A DNA stretch of 64,000 nt from Streptomyces sp. SolWspMP-5a-2 (GCF_900091845.1 NZ_FMCI01000044.1:87633-151632), one strand, 5' to 3'; shown: positions 7,743-15,999, numbered from the stretch's first letter. The notes: a model not told the origin generated them from the sequence alone. Program-made: numbers and translations.

Positions 7743-8546
7743 TCAGGCAGCGGGTGCGCCCTGTGCCCGCTCCGTGGCCAGCGCCTGGTGCCGGTCGTTG
7801 CTGCGTCGGGCCCCATCAGGGCCTACTGCAGCAGTCAGGGCCCGGCATCGCAGTTCCGCCCACAGTGCGACGGCAGCCGGGTCGGCGGCACGCCACGCGG
7901 GTACGGTGCTGGCCCAAGCGCTGGCGCCGGCCGCAGTGTGGCCGTCCTCGATGAGCCGGATGGCGGTTTCGGCGGTGTCGGCCCAGGCGGGGCCGCGTGC
8001 GGCGAGCGCCCAGTCGACCAGCCAGATACGGGTGCTGTCGGCGAGGAGGTTGTGGGGGTTGATGTCGCCGTGGACGAGGTGGGTTCCGTGCAACTGCTCA
8101 AGCTCCCCTGGCGTGGCGTGTGCGGCCCACTGGTCGGACCAGGAGGGGAGGTGAGGTGTGCTGGGGGCCGGCAGCTCGGCGGCGGTGAGGAGGTCGGCGA
8201 CGGCGGCGAGGTGCGGGGAGCCGGGGGTGAGGTCGGCGTGGAGGCCGTCGACGGCGTGGAAGGCGATCAGGTCCCAGTCCCAGGAGGAGCAGGAGGAGGT
8301 GGTGCGCCACAGGAGTGCGGGCGCCGCGGGGCCGGTGTGGGGTGCGACGGCGGCTTCTCGGTCATGGCCGGCGGAGTGCCCCCGGGTGGCCTTCACGAAG
8401 AGTGCTCCGCTGCCGGTGTCGAGGACGGCTGCAGCGTGGCAGTTGAACCCGGCGGTGATGTCGCGTACGGCGGTGATGGTCCCGTGCCGGGTCGTCACGG
8501 CGTCGTGGATGTGGGCCGGGAGCCCGGCCCACGGGATGTGGGTCAC
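7743..8546 (-). CDS. APH/choline-kinase-like phosphotransferase
   Basis: 267 residues from GTG 8546, overlapping the upstream zinc peptide stop (GTGA). The catalytic loop HLVHGDINPHNLL lies near residues 155-167 and the metal-binding LVDWALAARGPAWAD about 15 residues further, both diagnostic of the aminoglycoside phosphotransferase fold. Such enzymes transfer phosphate from ATP to small molecules, sometimes antibiotics. The length matches the family. The substrate cannot be read from sequence; antibiotic resistance is possible but unproven. Its position inside the mobile block makes it a candidate cargo gene. Confidence 0.8.
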   Translation of the reverse strand: MTHIPWAGLPAHIHDAVTTRHGTITAVRDITAGFNCHAAAVLDTGSGALFVKATRGHSAGHDREAAVAPHTGPAAPALLWRTTSSCSSWDWDLIAFHAVDGLHADLTPGSPHLAAVADLLTAAELPAPSTPHLPSWSDQWAAHATPGELEQLHGTHLVHGDINPHNLLADSTRIWLVDWALAARGPAWADTAETAIRLIEDGHTAAGASAWASTVPAWRAADPAAVALWAELRCRALTAAVGPDGARRSNDRHQALATERAQGAPAA

Positions 8547-8620
8547 TGCTGGGTGGCCCCGCATTTGCGGCAGCGGTTCGCGCCGCTCCACTGGACCCAT
8601 TCGTGATCGCATTCGGCCAT
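8543..8620 (-). CDS. 25-residue zinc-ribbon peptide
   Basis: ATG at 8620, 9 bases after a GAAAGG site; an alternative ATG three codons upstream sits too close to it. The peptide has Cys-His near the start (CDHEW) and a CRKCG knuckle near the end, enough for one zinc ion. It overlaps the kinase start by GTGA and so is probably translationally coupled to it. Confidence 0.6.
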   Translation of the reverse strand: MAECDHEWVQWSGANRCRKCGATQQ

Positions 8621-8858
8621 GGCGGGCATCCTTTCGTGCTGGTACGGGCGGCACTGTAGTGGTGGCGGGGGCGTGCCGGGAGGGCGCACGGAGGCGTGGA
8701 CGGCTCGGTCCGGCTCCCTGTTCGTTCGTCTCGAACGCTCGGCAACGCGAGCGCTACGGGTGTCACAGCCAGGTGACGAGGCACCGGTTCGTCGTCGACG
8801 GCTGGGGCTGCGGGTGGATGCTCGCTGCTCCGAAGTTGATCTGAATCGAGGGGGCGTC
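8621..8858. promoter_or_regulatory. divergent intergenic region
   Basis: 238 bp between the leftward zinc-peptide/kinase unit and the rightward DUF3761 gene must hold promoters for both. No strong palindrome or consensus -35/-10 pair is obvious. Confidence 0.4.
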
Positions 8859-9104
8859 ATGTTGACGAGACTGAGGGCCGCAGTTGCGGGAGCGCTGCTG
8901 GCGGGAGCGCTGCTGGCGCCGGTGGCCGTGGCGACGGATGCGGTGGCAGCTACCTGTGCCCGGCACACGACGGGGGTGTGCCGGGCGAACTCGCCGCACC
9001 CGCGCGGGGCGATGGCGCGGTGCAAGGACGGCAGCTACTCCTACAGCGCTCACGCGCGGGGGACCTGCTCGAGGCACCACGGCGTGCGGTACTGGTACCG
9101 GTAG
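8859..9104 (+). CDS. secreted DUF3761 protein
   Basis: 81 residues from ATG 8859 with GAGGGGG upstream. A signal peptide spans about residues 1-30 (RLRAAVAGALLAGALLAPVA, then VAA). The mature part has the DUF3761 pattern: CARHTTGVC, CKDGSYSYS, and the ending GTCSRHHGVRYWYR. The four Cys residues probably form two disulfides. DUF3761 proteins are small exported bacterial proteins of unknown role. The gene faces against the large minus-strand block and is closed by a strong terminator, so it is an independent unit. Confidence 0.85.
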   Translation: MLTRLRAAVAGALLAGALLAPVAVATDAVAATCARHTTGVCRANSPHPRGAMARCKDGSYSYSAHARGTCSRHHGVRYWYR

Positions 9105-9133
9105 CCGTCGCTGCTCGGGAAGTCTTCGGCCTG

Positions 9134-9167
9134 CTGCGCCCCGCCTCTTCGGGAGGACGGGGCGCAG
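9134..9167 (+). terminator. rho-independent-type hairpin with TTCG tetraloop
   Basis: CTGCGCCCCG (9134-9143) pairs with CGGGGCGCAG (9158-9167), and an inner CCTC-TTCG-GGAGG continues the stem. It lies 30 bp after the DUF3761 stop and just before the end of the convergent gene, so it probably serves both directions. Confidence 0.75.
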
Positions 9168-9185
9168 CGGCGTTCGCAGGTACTC

Positions 9186-9518
9186 CTACTCCGTCATCTG
9201 CCTCTGCGCCGCCAGGAGGGTGGTCACCGTGGCGCCCTTGAGCGTGGTGGACATGGCCTCGACGAGGGCGTCCGCGGCCTCGGGCCCGTGCGTGGCCGCG
9301 ACGTGCCGGACTCCGGCGACGATCGCCTCGGCGAAGGCCGCGGCGCCCGCGGCCAGGTTCGCTTTCCCTTGCGGGAGGTGGGCGGCGAGGGCGTGGTCGG
9401 TGGCGGTGCCCTGGTGGATCTGCATGGCCTGGATGAAGGCGCTGCGGCGGGGGTTGGTCATGCCGTCAGGGTCCCAGCCGGAGGGCGTGGGCATGCGCAC
9501 TTCCAGGAGCTTCGGCAC
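9186..9518 (-). CDS. hypothetical protein, 110 aa
   Basis: GTG start at 9518 right after the upstream stop; ATG 9494 (preceded by GGAAG) is an equally good start giving 102 residues. The protein is an alpha-helical bundle by composition, rich in Ala, with an internal segment LAAGAAAFAEAIVAGVRHVA. No family recognised. Confidence 0.55.
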   Translation of the reverse strand: MPKLLEVRMPTPSGWDPDGMTNPRRSAFIQAMQIHQGTATDHALAAHLPQGKANLAAGAAAFAEAIVAGVRHVAATHGPEAADALVEAMSTTLKGATVTTLLAAQRQMTE

Positions 9519-9519
9519 C

Positions 9520-9738
9520 TCAGAGCGGCCAGCCGGTGACGGGCGGGCGTTCGCCGACGGCCGCGACGTAGGAGATGACGTCGTCGACCTCGTCGGCCGA
9601 CGTGTCGTCGAGGTCGACGGTGGCGGCGCCGAGGGCGGGGATGAGGCCGGGCTGGATTTCCCCGGTGGCGTAGAAGCGGCTGATGGGTCCGCCGTCGCGG
9701 ATCGGGCGGACGATGGCGCGGATTTGGGTCTCGGTCAC
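9520..9738 (-). CDS. hypothetical protein, 72 aa
   Basis: GTG at 9738 preceded by GGGGGAG. Small soluble protein with an acidic middle (DLDDTSADEVDDVISYVAAV) and no cysteines. Tightly packed between neighbours on the same strand; no family recognised. Confidence 0.55.
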   Translation of the reverse strand: MTETQIRAIVRPIRDGGPISRFYATGEIQPGLIPALGAATVDLDDTSADEVDDVISYVAAVGERPPVTGWPL

Positions 9739-9791
9739 AGGTACTCCCCCGTGGTCGTGGTGGCGAGTTGGGTGGCGGCGGGGTCGGGTGG

Positions 9792-10022
9792 TCAGGCGGG
9801 GCCGACGTAGCGGTAGCCGGTGCTGGTCGGCCGGAAGCGGTCGAGGCGGATCCGCGTGCGTCGACCCGGCTTGGAGCCGCGGTGGCCGACGCTGCGGAGC
9901 ACGACGAGTTCGACGATCGCGTGAGTGCCGTCGATCTCGGTGATGCGCACCTTGCGTCCGTGGCTGCGCGGGTCGTTGTCCTGCCAGATCTGGTCGATTG
10001 CGGGGGCGGGTGTGTCGGTCAC
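9792..10022 (-). CDS. small DUF6354-like protein
   Basis: 76 residues from GTG 10022 with a strong GAGGAGAAA site. The sequence is a small beta-rich domain beginning IDQIWQDNDPRSHGRKVRI and ending GRRTRIRLDRF then GYRYVG. This pattern, in which an introductory IWQDNDPR is followed by alternating strands, recurs in small actinobacterial phage and plasmid proteins and matches what I remember of DUF6354. Function unknown; an SH3-like fold is likely. Confidence 0.6.
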   Translation of the reverse strand: MTDTPAPAIDQIWQDNDPRSHGRKVRITEIDGTHAIVELVVLRSVGHRGSKPGRRTRIRLDRFRPTSTGYRYVGPA

Positions 10023-10075
10023 GTGTTTCTCCTCGCTGGGGCCCGGCCGATGGGCCCAGTCAAGCGGTCGAGTGG

Positions 10076-10267
10076 TCAGACGGTGGGCTCGGTTCCGTCG
10101 AAGGCGCTCGGGGCTGGGGCCTCGTAGTTGCCGTCCGCTCCGTTGCGGTCGCGGACTCCGCAGCAGCGCTCGCGCACGCGCTTGATGGCTGCTTGCGCCG
10201 CCTCCAGCTCGGCGCGCTGCGCTTCCTCGTCGTCGGCCGGGCGCTGCTCCGGGATGGGCGGGGTCAT
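10076..10267 (-). CDS. hypothetical protein, 63 aa
   Basis: ATG at 10267, overlapping the upstream stop by ATGA. The first half is a charged helix (EEAQRAELEAAQAAIKRVRE) ending in an unusual Cys-Cys pair; the rest is polar. No family recognised. Confidence 0.5.
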   Translation of the reverse strand: MTPPIPEQRPADDEEAQRAELEAAQAAIKRVRERCCGVRDRNGADGNYEAPAPSAFDGTEPTV

Positions 10268-10464
10268 GGGCCCTCCAGGGTTGTGCAGTGGTCGCCGTGG
10301 GTGATCTGGCGGTGCAGGGTGCGCACGCGGCGGACGGAGCGGGCGTAGCTGATGGCGGTGCAGAGGGCGATGACGCCCGCGGTGACGAACGTCAGTAGAC
10401 CGCCTGCGATGCAGAGGAGGGCGGCCAGGACGAGGAGGCCGGGGCCGGCGGACAGGTCATGCAT
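10264..10464 (-). CDS. small two-helix membrane protein
   Basis: 66 residues from ATG 10464, overlapping the end of the upstream large gene by 8 bases. Residues about 8-45 are strongly hydrophobic (LLVLAALLCIAGGLLTFVTA and more) and can form a helical hairpin; a basic tail follows. Small membrane proteins like this are frequent in actinobacterial conjugative elements, but no specific family is recognised. Confidence 0.6.
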   Translation of the reverse strand: MHDLSAGPGLLVLAALLCIAGGLLTFVTAGVIALCTAISYARSVRRVRTLHRQITHGDHCTTLEGP

Positions 10465-11812
10465 CGCGCACCACGTCCTCGCCCTCGCCCAGCGCCAGGA
10501 GTCGGACGTGCCCGCGCATCCGCTCGTACTTCTGCTCCGTGTCGTGCCCGTCCCACTGCGCCCGCTCATCGTCGGCGTTGACGGGCGTCACGTGCTGGAC
10601 GAGGTCGGCGTCGCGCGGGTGGATGTGCCAGGACATCTGCCGTCCGCCGACGGTCAGGTAGAGGAGCTGCCAGCCCTCCTGGTCCTCGACGTCCAGGGCG
10701 GGGGTGCGGACGGCGTTCGCGGGGTGGAGGGCGGCGAGCCAGGCGAGGAGCTGCGCGCGCTCGCGGTATGCGGCGTCGCGCTCGGCCTCCGCGCGGCTGA
10801 GGTGGCAGGCGTAGCACCAGTCCGCGCAGGGGAGTTGCTCGGTGCTTCCGTCGGGGTTGCGGAGACTGAAGCGGATGTGGTTGTTCATGCCGCGGTCGAT
10901 GAAGGCCAGCCAGTGAGCGGTCTCTGTGCGAGCGGCTTCGACGTCGCGGATCTCTGCGTCGATGAGGGTGCGCAGGAGGTGGCTGTCTTCGGGGGTGAGG
11001 CTGTGGGTGGCGCGAGCGGCGAGCAGCCGCATGGTGTGACGGCGGCCGTCGGGGTTGTCCTCGTCCGAGGGAAGCGGGGTGATCGCGGTGTGCAGCTCGG
11101 CGAGTCGGGCGTCCCACCACCGGGCCATGGAGACGCCGAGCGGCGGTGCTCCGGCGGCGATCCACCGCTCGTACAGGGCGACGACCCGGGCGTCCGGTGT
11201 CAGCGGTGTGGACGACGGGGGCGTGGCGTCGAGTTGGCGGACGAGCTCGAGGCGGGCCGCGTCATCGATGCCGGGGCGGGGAGTGACCAGAGACTCGCGG
11301 AGGGCGGCGAGGCGTTGTTCGGCGTCGCCGTCGCAGCGGTGCTCGGGGCCACCCCAGGTGCGGAGGCATGCCTTGCACCATGCCTCCGCGTCGTCGATGT
11401 CGAGGTACTCCTCCAGGACGGCGAGCGCCGTGGCGGAGGCCTTCTCCGCGTCGAATCCGGCTTCCTGTCCGTGGCCACTGCTGCAGGCCGTCTTCAGCGC
11501 GGTGGCAAGGCGATCCTGGAGGGGGTGCGTCGGGTCGGGTGCGGGGCGTGCCTGGATGGTGCAGGGGTCGATGGTGATGGTGCGGTGTTCCGTCTGTGGG
11601 GAGCCGCCGGTGGTGACCTTCCGCCAGGCGCTGCCGTCCTCGTCGTCGAGGTAGAAGGTGTGGCTTGCGTAGGTGACTTCGACGACATCGCGGAGGGTGC
11701 CGGTGAGGTGCCGGGCCCAGTAGGCGGGGAAGGCGGTGTTGTCGGTGACGACGGCTCGGAGGCGGCGAGCGGTGCAGGGGTCGCCGTTCCAGCGGGTCTC
11801 GGTCATGGTCAT
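10457..11812 (-). CDS. hypothetical multidomain protein, 451 aa
   Basis: The first ATG at 11812 overlaps the previous stop (ATGA), but GAGGG directly abuts it. The ATG at 11806 (two codons in) has the better 6-base spacing. The N-terminal part is beta-rich (VVEVTYASHTFYL). A Cys cluster at 146, 149 and 160 and a second one near 328 (CADWCYAC) suggest zinc sites. The C-terminal part (WDGHDTEQKYERMRGHV) resembles a short domain I associate with other Streptomyces element proteins. Parts may be fused modules. No enzyme motif is evident. Confidence 0.6.
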   Translation of the reverse strand: MTMTETRWNGDPCTARRLRAVVTDNTAFPAYWARHLTGTLRDVVEVTYASHTFYLDDEDGSAWRKVTTGGSPQTEHRTITIDPCTIQARPAPDPTHPLQDRLATALKTACSSGHGQEAGFDAEKASATALAVLEEYLDIDDAEAWCKACLRTWGGPEHRCDGDAEQRLAALRESLVTPRPGIDDAARLELVRQLDATPPSSTPLTPDARVVALYERWIAAGAPPLGVSMARWWDARLAELHTAITPLPSDEDNPDGRRHTMRLLAARATHSLTPEDSHLLRTLIDAEIRDVEAARTETAHWLAFIDRGMNNHIRFSLRNPDGSTEQLPCADWCYACHLSRAEAERDAAYRERAQLLAWLAALHPANAVRTPALDVEDQEGWQLLYLTVGGRQMSWHIHPRDADLVQHVTPVNADDERAQWDGHDTEQKYERMRGHVRLLALGEGEDVVRDA

Positions 11813-12312
11813 CCCTCGGTGCGGGGTGTGGTTGCTTCAGCGGCCGGCTCGGTGAGGATGTGCGGGGTGTGTCCCCATAGGGCTTCGACGTGGTTGGCGG
11901 TGACGGGGACGTCTCGGTAGGGCTTGCCGGGCAGTGGTTCGCCGGTCTGGGCAGCCCACCAGCCGGCGCAGACCATCGCGCCGAGGGGCAGCCCGCGGAA
12001 CGTCGCGACGGGGGTGTATGCGCCGGTGGCGGAGATGGGCAGTCCCTGGTGGCAGAAGAACGGCTCGTTCTCGGGGAGCTGCGCGCCGAGGGCTTCGCGT
12101 TCGGGCGAGCCGGGCCGGTAGGCGCAGTCGGCGCACGGGGTGCGCATGACGGCGGGTGGGCGTGGGGCGCGGTCTGCGGGGCCGCACGGGTCGTCGGTGA
12201 GTCCCTCACCCGTGCAGTGGTGGCATCGCTCACCGAGGGACTCGTCGGGGTCGGGGAGTCGTCCGCCTACGCAGAAGGGGCACTTGAAGGGCGTGATCCG
12301 GAGGTCTGTCAC
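11809..12312 (-). CDS. zinc-finger protein of mobile-element type
   Basis: 167 residues, GTG start inside a GTGA overlap. CPFC near residue 11 and CHHC near residue 30 form a DnaJ-type or ribbon zinc site. A second block has CADCAYRPGSPE, PFFCHQG and GAMVCAGWW, spaced like a bound metal or iron-sulfur site. The second block is a pattern I associate with hypothetical proteins of actinobacterial plasmids. Function unknown; nucleic-acid or protein binding is plausible. Confidence 0.65.
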   Translation of the reverse strand: MTDLRITPFKCPFCVGGRLPDPDESLGERCHHCTGEGLTDDPCGPADRAPRPPAVMRTPCADCAYRPGSPEREALGAQLPENEPFFCHQGLPISATGAYTPVATFRGLPLGAMVCAGWWAAQTGEPLPGKPYRDVPVTANHVEALWGHTPHILTEPAAEATTPRTEG

Positions 12313-12407
12313 CTGGCTGCTCCGCCGAAGCGGCTGGTGGTGCCGCAGTAGGGGCCGTTGGAGCCGTCTTCGTCATCGTCTTCGGGTACGGGCTCGCGGG
12401 TGATCAT
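12309..12407 (-). CDS. 32-residue acidic peptide
   Basis: ATG at 12407 and stop at 12309, with 4-base overlaps on both sides, which supports it being translated. The sequence starts MITREPVPEDDDEDGS and has one Cys. GAGGAG upstream is a good ribosome site. Function unknown. Confidence 0.5.
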   Translation of the reverse strand: MITREPVPEDDDEDGSNGPYCGTTSRFGGAAR

Positions 12408-12607
12408 GAGGTCTCCTCGTCAGCGAAGTGGACGGTTCCCGCGTGGAGTTCGCCGACGTGGGTGATGTCGGTGGCTCCCCCGAGGCCCTGGTCGGGGAGG
12501 TCGAAGATGACGCGGCCGGAGGGGAACTCCACTCCGTGGAGGTCGGGTTGGTCCGGGGCGCGGATGACGAAGCGTCGGGCGTACTGGATCTGATCGGGCT
12601 GCTGCAC
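12404..12607 (-). CDS. hypothetical protein, 67 aa
   Basis: GTG at 12607 preceded by AGGAG at a good distance. A small beta-rich protein (RRFVIRAP, GRVIFDLPD) with no cysteines. It overlaps the acidic peptide gene by 4 bases. No family recognised. Confidence 0.6.
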   Translation of the reverse strand: MQQPDQIQYARRFVIRAPDQPDLHGVEFPSGRVIFDLPDQGLGGATDITHVGELHAGTVHFADEETS

Positions 12608-12669
12608 AGTTCTGCTCCTGGTAGGTAGTGGCGGCGGCGTGGGGCTTTGCGGCTGATGAGGGTGGGCCG

Positions 12670-13221
12670 TCATCGGGCGCGGTTGCGCTGGATGGCTCGG
12701 GCGAGGAGGAATACCTCGGCGGGGATGGGTTTCTGGGTGTTGCGGTGGCTGCCGAGGATCTGCGCGAGGAGTCGCGCGGCGACGGGGTCGAGGAGGCCGG
12801 CGAGGACTCCTGGTGGGCCGCTGACGGCGTTGCCGACACCGTTCGTGAACCAGAGCCCCCGCTCGGCGTTCTCGGAGTGCCAGTAGGGGTTGGTGACGAT
12901 CTCGTGGCTGGTGGCCGCTGCGAGGGTGCGGAGCTCCCTGGCTGCGGTGTCGCAGGTCTCGAGGGGCGTGGGACCTTCGGGAGCGCCCTGGTGCTGGGCA
13001 GGTCCGGCGGACTGGGTGAGGTAGAAGACGTTCGACGCCGGCGTCGGCGAGGTGCCGGAGTGGCCGGGGCAGAAGTCCTGGCCGCTGGGGTGGGTGCGCC
13101 AGCCGAGGCCGCGGCCGATCCCGCGTGCTTCCGTGATGCTGGGCGCGTCGGTGTAGAGGCGCACCGTGCAGGCGCCGTCGGCCCATGAGCGGTTGCAGTG
13201 GAGGGTGATGGTGGTGCTCAC
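12670..13221 (-). CDS. hypothetical protein, 183 aa
   Basis: GTG start at 13221 in a GTGA overlap. The first 70 residues contain Cys/His positions (HCNRSWADGAC, DFCPGHSG) that may bind zinc; the centre has GLWFTNGVGNAVSGPPG, and the C-terminus is a basic helix. The motif around HSENAERGLWFTNG is distinctive, but I cannot name the family. Confidence 0.6.
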   Translation of the reverse strand: MSTTITLHCNRSWADGACTVRLYTDAPSITEARGIGRGLGWRTHPSGQDFCPGHSGTSPTPASNVFYLTQSAGPAQHQGAPEGPTPLETCDTAARELRTLAAATSHEIVTNPYWHSENAERGLWFTNGVGNAVSGPPGVLAGLLDPVAARLLAQILGSHRNTQKPIPAEVFLLARAIQRNRAR

Positions 13222-13592
13222 CGGCCGCCCTCCGTCTGCCGCCCGGCGGGCTGCACAGAGCCGTTGAGGGTGGCCCGGGAGTTGTCGACGATCACCGTGG
13301 AGGGGAGCTTTTCGAGCGTCTCCCGGTCCGGGTGCCGGTCCAGGACCGGGGTGGTGCCGAGGAGGGCTCGGGCGAACTGGACGGCGGGCTCGTCGTCGGG
13401 GCGATCGATCCGGGCGCCCAGGAGCGAGAGCCGTTCCTGTTCTTCCTCGAGCCAGGTCGTCAGCGGGTCACGGAGTCGCATGAGGGCGGCGAGGTAGATG
13501 AGGAGGTGCTCGCTGTTGCTGTCGACGCGTCCTCGGGGTTGGGGTGCTCGGAGGAGGGTGATCGCGTTGTCGATGTCGGCAAGTGGGTGCAT
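13218..13592 (-). CDS. hypothetical helical protein, 124 aa
   Basis: ATG at 13592 with GAAAGG upstream. Predominantly helical (EHLLIYLAALMRLRDPLTTW then a charged LEEEQERLSLLG helix), acidic then basic at the end. GTGA overlap with the next gene. No family recognised. Confidence 0.6.
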   Translation of the reverse strand: MHPLADIDNAITLLRAPQPRGRVDSNSEHLLIYLAALMRLRDPLTTWLEEEQERLSLLGARIDRPDDEPAVQFARALLGTTPVLDRHPDRETLEKLPSTVIVDNSRATLNGSVQPAGRQTEGGR

Positions 13593-13620
13593 CGGGTGGG
13601 CCTTTCACGCCGGGGAAGGG

Positions 13621-13648
13621 GCGGGGGCGCGGCTCGTGCGCGCCCCGC
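13621..13648 (-). terminator. GC-rich hairpin inside the polycistron
   Basis: GCGGGGGCGCG (13621-13631) pairs, with one bulge, with CGCGCCCCGC (13639-13648) in the 70-bp gap between two minus-strand genes. It could weaken read-through or stabilise a processed RNA end. Confidence 0.35.
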
Positions 13649-13662
13649 GAGAGGGGCTTTTG

Positions 13663-14064
13663 TCAGGCTCGGGGCGCGGCGGGCTGGAGGATGGCGAGGA
13701 CGTCACGGGCCGCGGCGTGGTACGCCTCGTGGTCCACGGCCGTGAGGCTCGAGTACGGGATGGACTGACGTCCGGTTGCCTGGTCGTGGGCGGCGAGGGT
13801 GCGGGCGACGTCGTCGAGGGACGGCTGGGCGGGGCGCTCGCGCTCGTAGCTCACGATGATCTCGTCGACACCGGGCCAGAAGGCGACCGCGCCTTCGGGG
13901 ATCGTGGCGTCCGCGGGGAGTTGGTGGTCGGCGCGGTAGGAGCGGATGGCGTCCTGCCAGGCGGCGTTGACGGCGGTGTGGTTGGCGCCGTGCGTTTGGT
14001 CGACGGGGACTACGAACTCACGCCGGGTGTACGAGATAGCACGCTGCGTGTGCGACTGAGGCAT
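13663..14064 (-). CDS. hypothetical protein, 133 aa
   Basis: ATG at 14064. A soluble alpha/beta protein: an N-terminal strand region (RREFVVPVDQTHGANHTAVN), a central FWPGVDEIIVSYER strand pair and a helical C-terminus. No cysteines, membrane helices or catalytic signatures. It begins a sub-unit of the polycistron 40 bp after a membrane protein gene. Confidence 0.6.
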   Translation of the reverse strand: MPQSHTQRAISYTRREFVVPVDQTHGANHTAVNAAWQDAIRSYRADHQLPADATIPEGAVAFWPGVDEIIVSYERERPAQPSLDDVARTLAAHDQATGRQSIPYSSLTAVDHEAYHAAARDVLAILQPAAPRA

Positions 14065-14104
14065 GGCAACTCCACTGTCAGATAGAGGTTGTTGGCGGTT
14101 TGGG

Positions 14105-14290
14105 TCAGGTGCGGGAGTGGTCTGGTCGAGGACGCGGCAGGGTCTGGGGCATCCTGCGGCGGGCGGCGCGGGCGGCGCGGGCGGCGAAGAAGAGAGCGAG
14201 AGCGCCCGCGGTGACGAGCAGCGCGATGGCGACGGTTGCGAGGGCGGCCCAGCCGATGAGCGCGCCGACGAAGATGAATAGGCCGTTCAC
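14105..14290 (-). CDS. small two-helix membrane protein
   Basis: 61 residues, GTG start in a GTGA overlap with the exonuclease gene stop. Residues 3-42 are hydrophobic (LFIFVGALIGWAALATVAIA and onward) and form one long or two membrane helices, followed by a strongly basic tail. Similar in build to the product of 10264-10464. Confidence 0.6.
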   Translation of the reverse strand: MNGLFIFVGALIGWAALATVAIALLVTAGALALFFAARAARAARRRMPQTLPRPRPDHSRT

Positions 14291-15963
14291 TCGACGCTGC
14301 CGGATTCGTCGGTGATGCCCGGGCCGTTGTGGTCAAGCAGCTCGGGCCCGAGCCGGGCCGGATCGGCAGGCCTGGCGAGCAGGCGCTGCAGTCGGCCGAC
14401 AACCGCGCGGGCCTCTTCGGGGCTGGCCACGAGGACGCGCACTTCGTCGACCAGGTCGACGGCGAGGTCACGCTCTCGGCGAAGCCGGGCCTGTTCAGCG
14501 TCCGCGACCTTGAGCACGGCGTCAGCGCACTGCACGTAGAGGTGTTGCTCCGGGTCACGGTCCCACCTCGAGACCGCTGTGGCGTACAACTCGCGGCGGG
14601 CAAAGGCGTCCGGTGTCCTGGGCTCTGGCTGTTCCGCCTCGGCGGCCAGGCTGTGCAGCATGGCGGCGGGGTCGCCGGTGTGCTGGGCTACGGCGTTGGC
14701 TGCCTCGTGGAGCATCGCCGCCTTGTAGGTGGGCAGCAGGGCCAGCAGCGCGGCGGCGGCCAGGCCGACGTCGACGGTGATGGTGCGGCAGGCGTCGGCC
14801 GCGCTCACCCCCAGGGCGTGGACGGGGCACTCGGGGTGTGTGACTGTGCCTCCGCATTCGCACGACCTGGCTTCATACCTGCGCCGCGCCGCGCGGACGA
14901 TCTCCTGCACAAGGTCGGGGTCCTGACCGGGCAGGCCACTGACGGAGACTGGTTCGTCGTCGACGACGGTTCGGCACAGGTCCGGGATCTCCACCTCGGG
15001 CTGGGTGTCGGGCGTCAGAGCGAAGCCCGCCTGGCGGACCCCAGCCGCGCGCGACACGGCGTCGGTGATGATGCGTCCGGCCTGCTCGGTCCAGGCGCTG
15101 ACGCAGGAGAGGACCGCGTCGATACCGCCGACCTGGGCTTCACGGGTGTCGGCGTAGAGGTGGAGGCGGTCGAGGATCTCGCGGTAGATGTCGGCGCGGA
15201 CCGCGACCGCGTACGGCCGCTCCGCGGCGGCGGCCAGCGCGCGGATCGCGGCGTCGGCGTCGGCGCCGTAGGCCACCCGGTCGTGCGGGTGGGCGTCGGC
15301 CCAGGTACGGCCGCGGTTCCAGTGGGCGTAGAGGGTGCCGGCGACGAGGTCCCGCAGTTCCGCGTGCGGGCGGACAACCTGCGTGCGGGCGGCGTCGTAC
15401 AGGTCACGGACCCAGCGGGCGTCTCCGAGCGCGGTGTGCGCGACGTCGTCGGCGGGCGGTTCGACTCCGAGGGTGCGGGAGAGGGTGCGGGAGGACCAGG
15501 GCAGGGGGCCTGCGGCCTCGAGGCCGGTGCGGGCCGCGGCGAGCTGGACGATGTCGTAGGGGCGGTAGTGCCACTGGGCGCGGCCGGGGCCGAGGAGGCG
15601 GCGCAGGTGCCGGTCGTCGAACCCGGGGTTGGAGCCGATGACCACGGTGCCGGACAGGAGGCTGGTGATGGCGGTGACCACCTCCGCGCGGGTCATGGCC
15701 ACGAGGGCTTCGCTGCCGTCGCCGGTGTAGGCGGCCTCGGCGTGCGGGGGCACGGCGAAGCGCTCCAGGTAGCGGCCGATCTGAAGGGCCTCGCGGTCGG
15801 CGGTGGCGAGGCTGGGGCGGATCTGCCACACGTACTCGGTGTCGGTGTGGTGGCCACCCTCGAACTCTCTGAGGATCACGGCGACCTCCCAGGCGACACC
15901 GATCTCGGCGTCGAGGTGGGTGGTCTCGCAGTCCACGAAAGCCAGCGGCATCATGCTCGGCAC
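14287..15963 (-). CDS. DEDDh 3'-5' exonuclease with long helical extension
   Basis: 558 residues, GTG start. The RNase-H-like exonuclease domain shows all catalytic positions: D11 and E13 in FVDCETTHLD, D116/117 in GSNPGFDDRHL, and H176 plus D181 in DDVAHTALGDARWVRDLYD. This matches the proofreading/oligoribonuclease DEDDh class acting on DNA or RNA 3' ends. The remaining 350 residues are largely helical with a possible zinc knuckle (CECGGTVTHPEC) and are unlike standard exonucleases. A role in element replication or nucleic-acid processing is inferred. Confidence 0.75.
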   Translation of the reverse strand: MPSMMPLAFVDCETTHLDAEIGVAWEVAVILREFEGGHHTDTEYVWQIRPSLATADREALQIGRYLERFAVPPHAEAAYTGDGSEALVAMTRAEVVTAITSLLSGTVVIGSNPGFDDRHLRRLLGPGRAQWHYRPYDIVQLAAARTGLEAAGPLPWSSRTLSRTLGVEPPADDVAHTALGDARWVRDLYDAARTQVVRPHAELRDLVAGTLYAHWNRGRTWADAHPHDRVAYGADADAAIRALAAAAERPYAVAVRADIYREILDRLHLYADTREAQVGGIDAVLSCVSAWTEQAGRIITDAVSRAAGVRQAGFALTPDTQPEVEIPDLCRTVVDDEPVSVSGLPGQDPDLVQEIVRAARRRYEARSCECGGTVTHPECPVHALGVSAADACRTITVDVGLAAAALLALLPTYKAAMLHEAANAVAQHTGDPAAMLHSLAAEAEQPEPRTPDAFARRELYATAVSRWDRDPEQHLYVQCADAVLKVADAEQARLRRERDLAVDLVDEVRVLVASPEEARAVVGRLQRLLARPADPARLGPELLDHNGPGITDESGSVE

Positions 15964-15999
15964 AGGGAGAATTCCGTTTCATTCAGGGTGAGTTGACCG

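Noticed and set aside
14329..15996. 555-residue plus-strand frame opposite the exonuclease
   Set aside because: Val/Gly/Asp-rich shadow; the minus frame has the complete DEDDh motif set.
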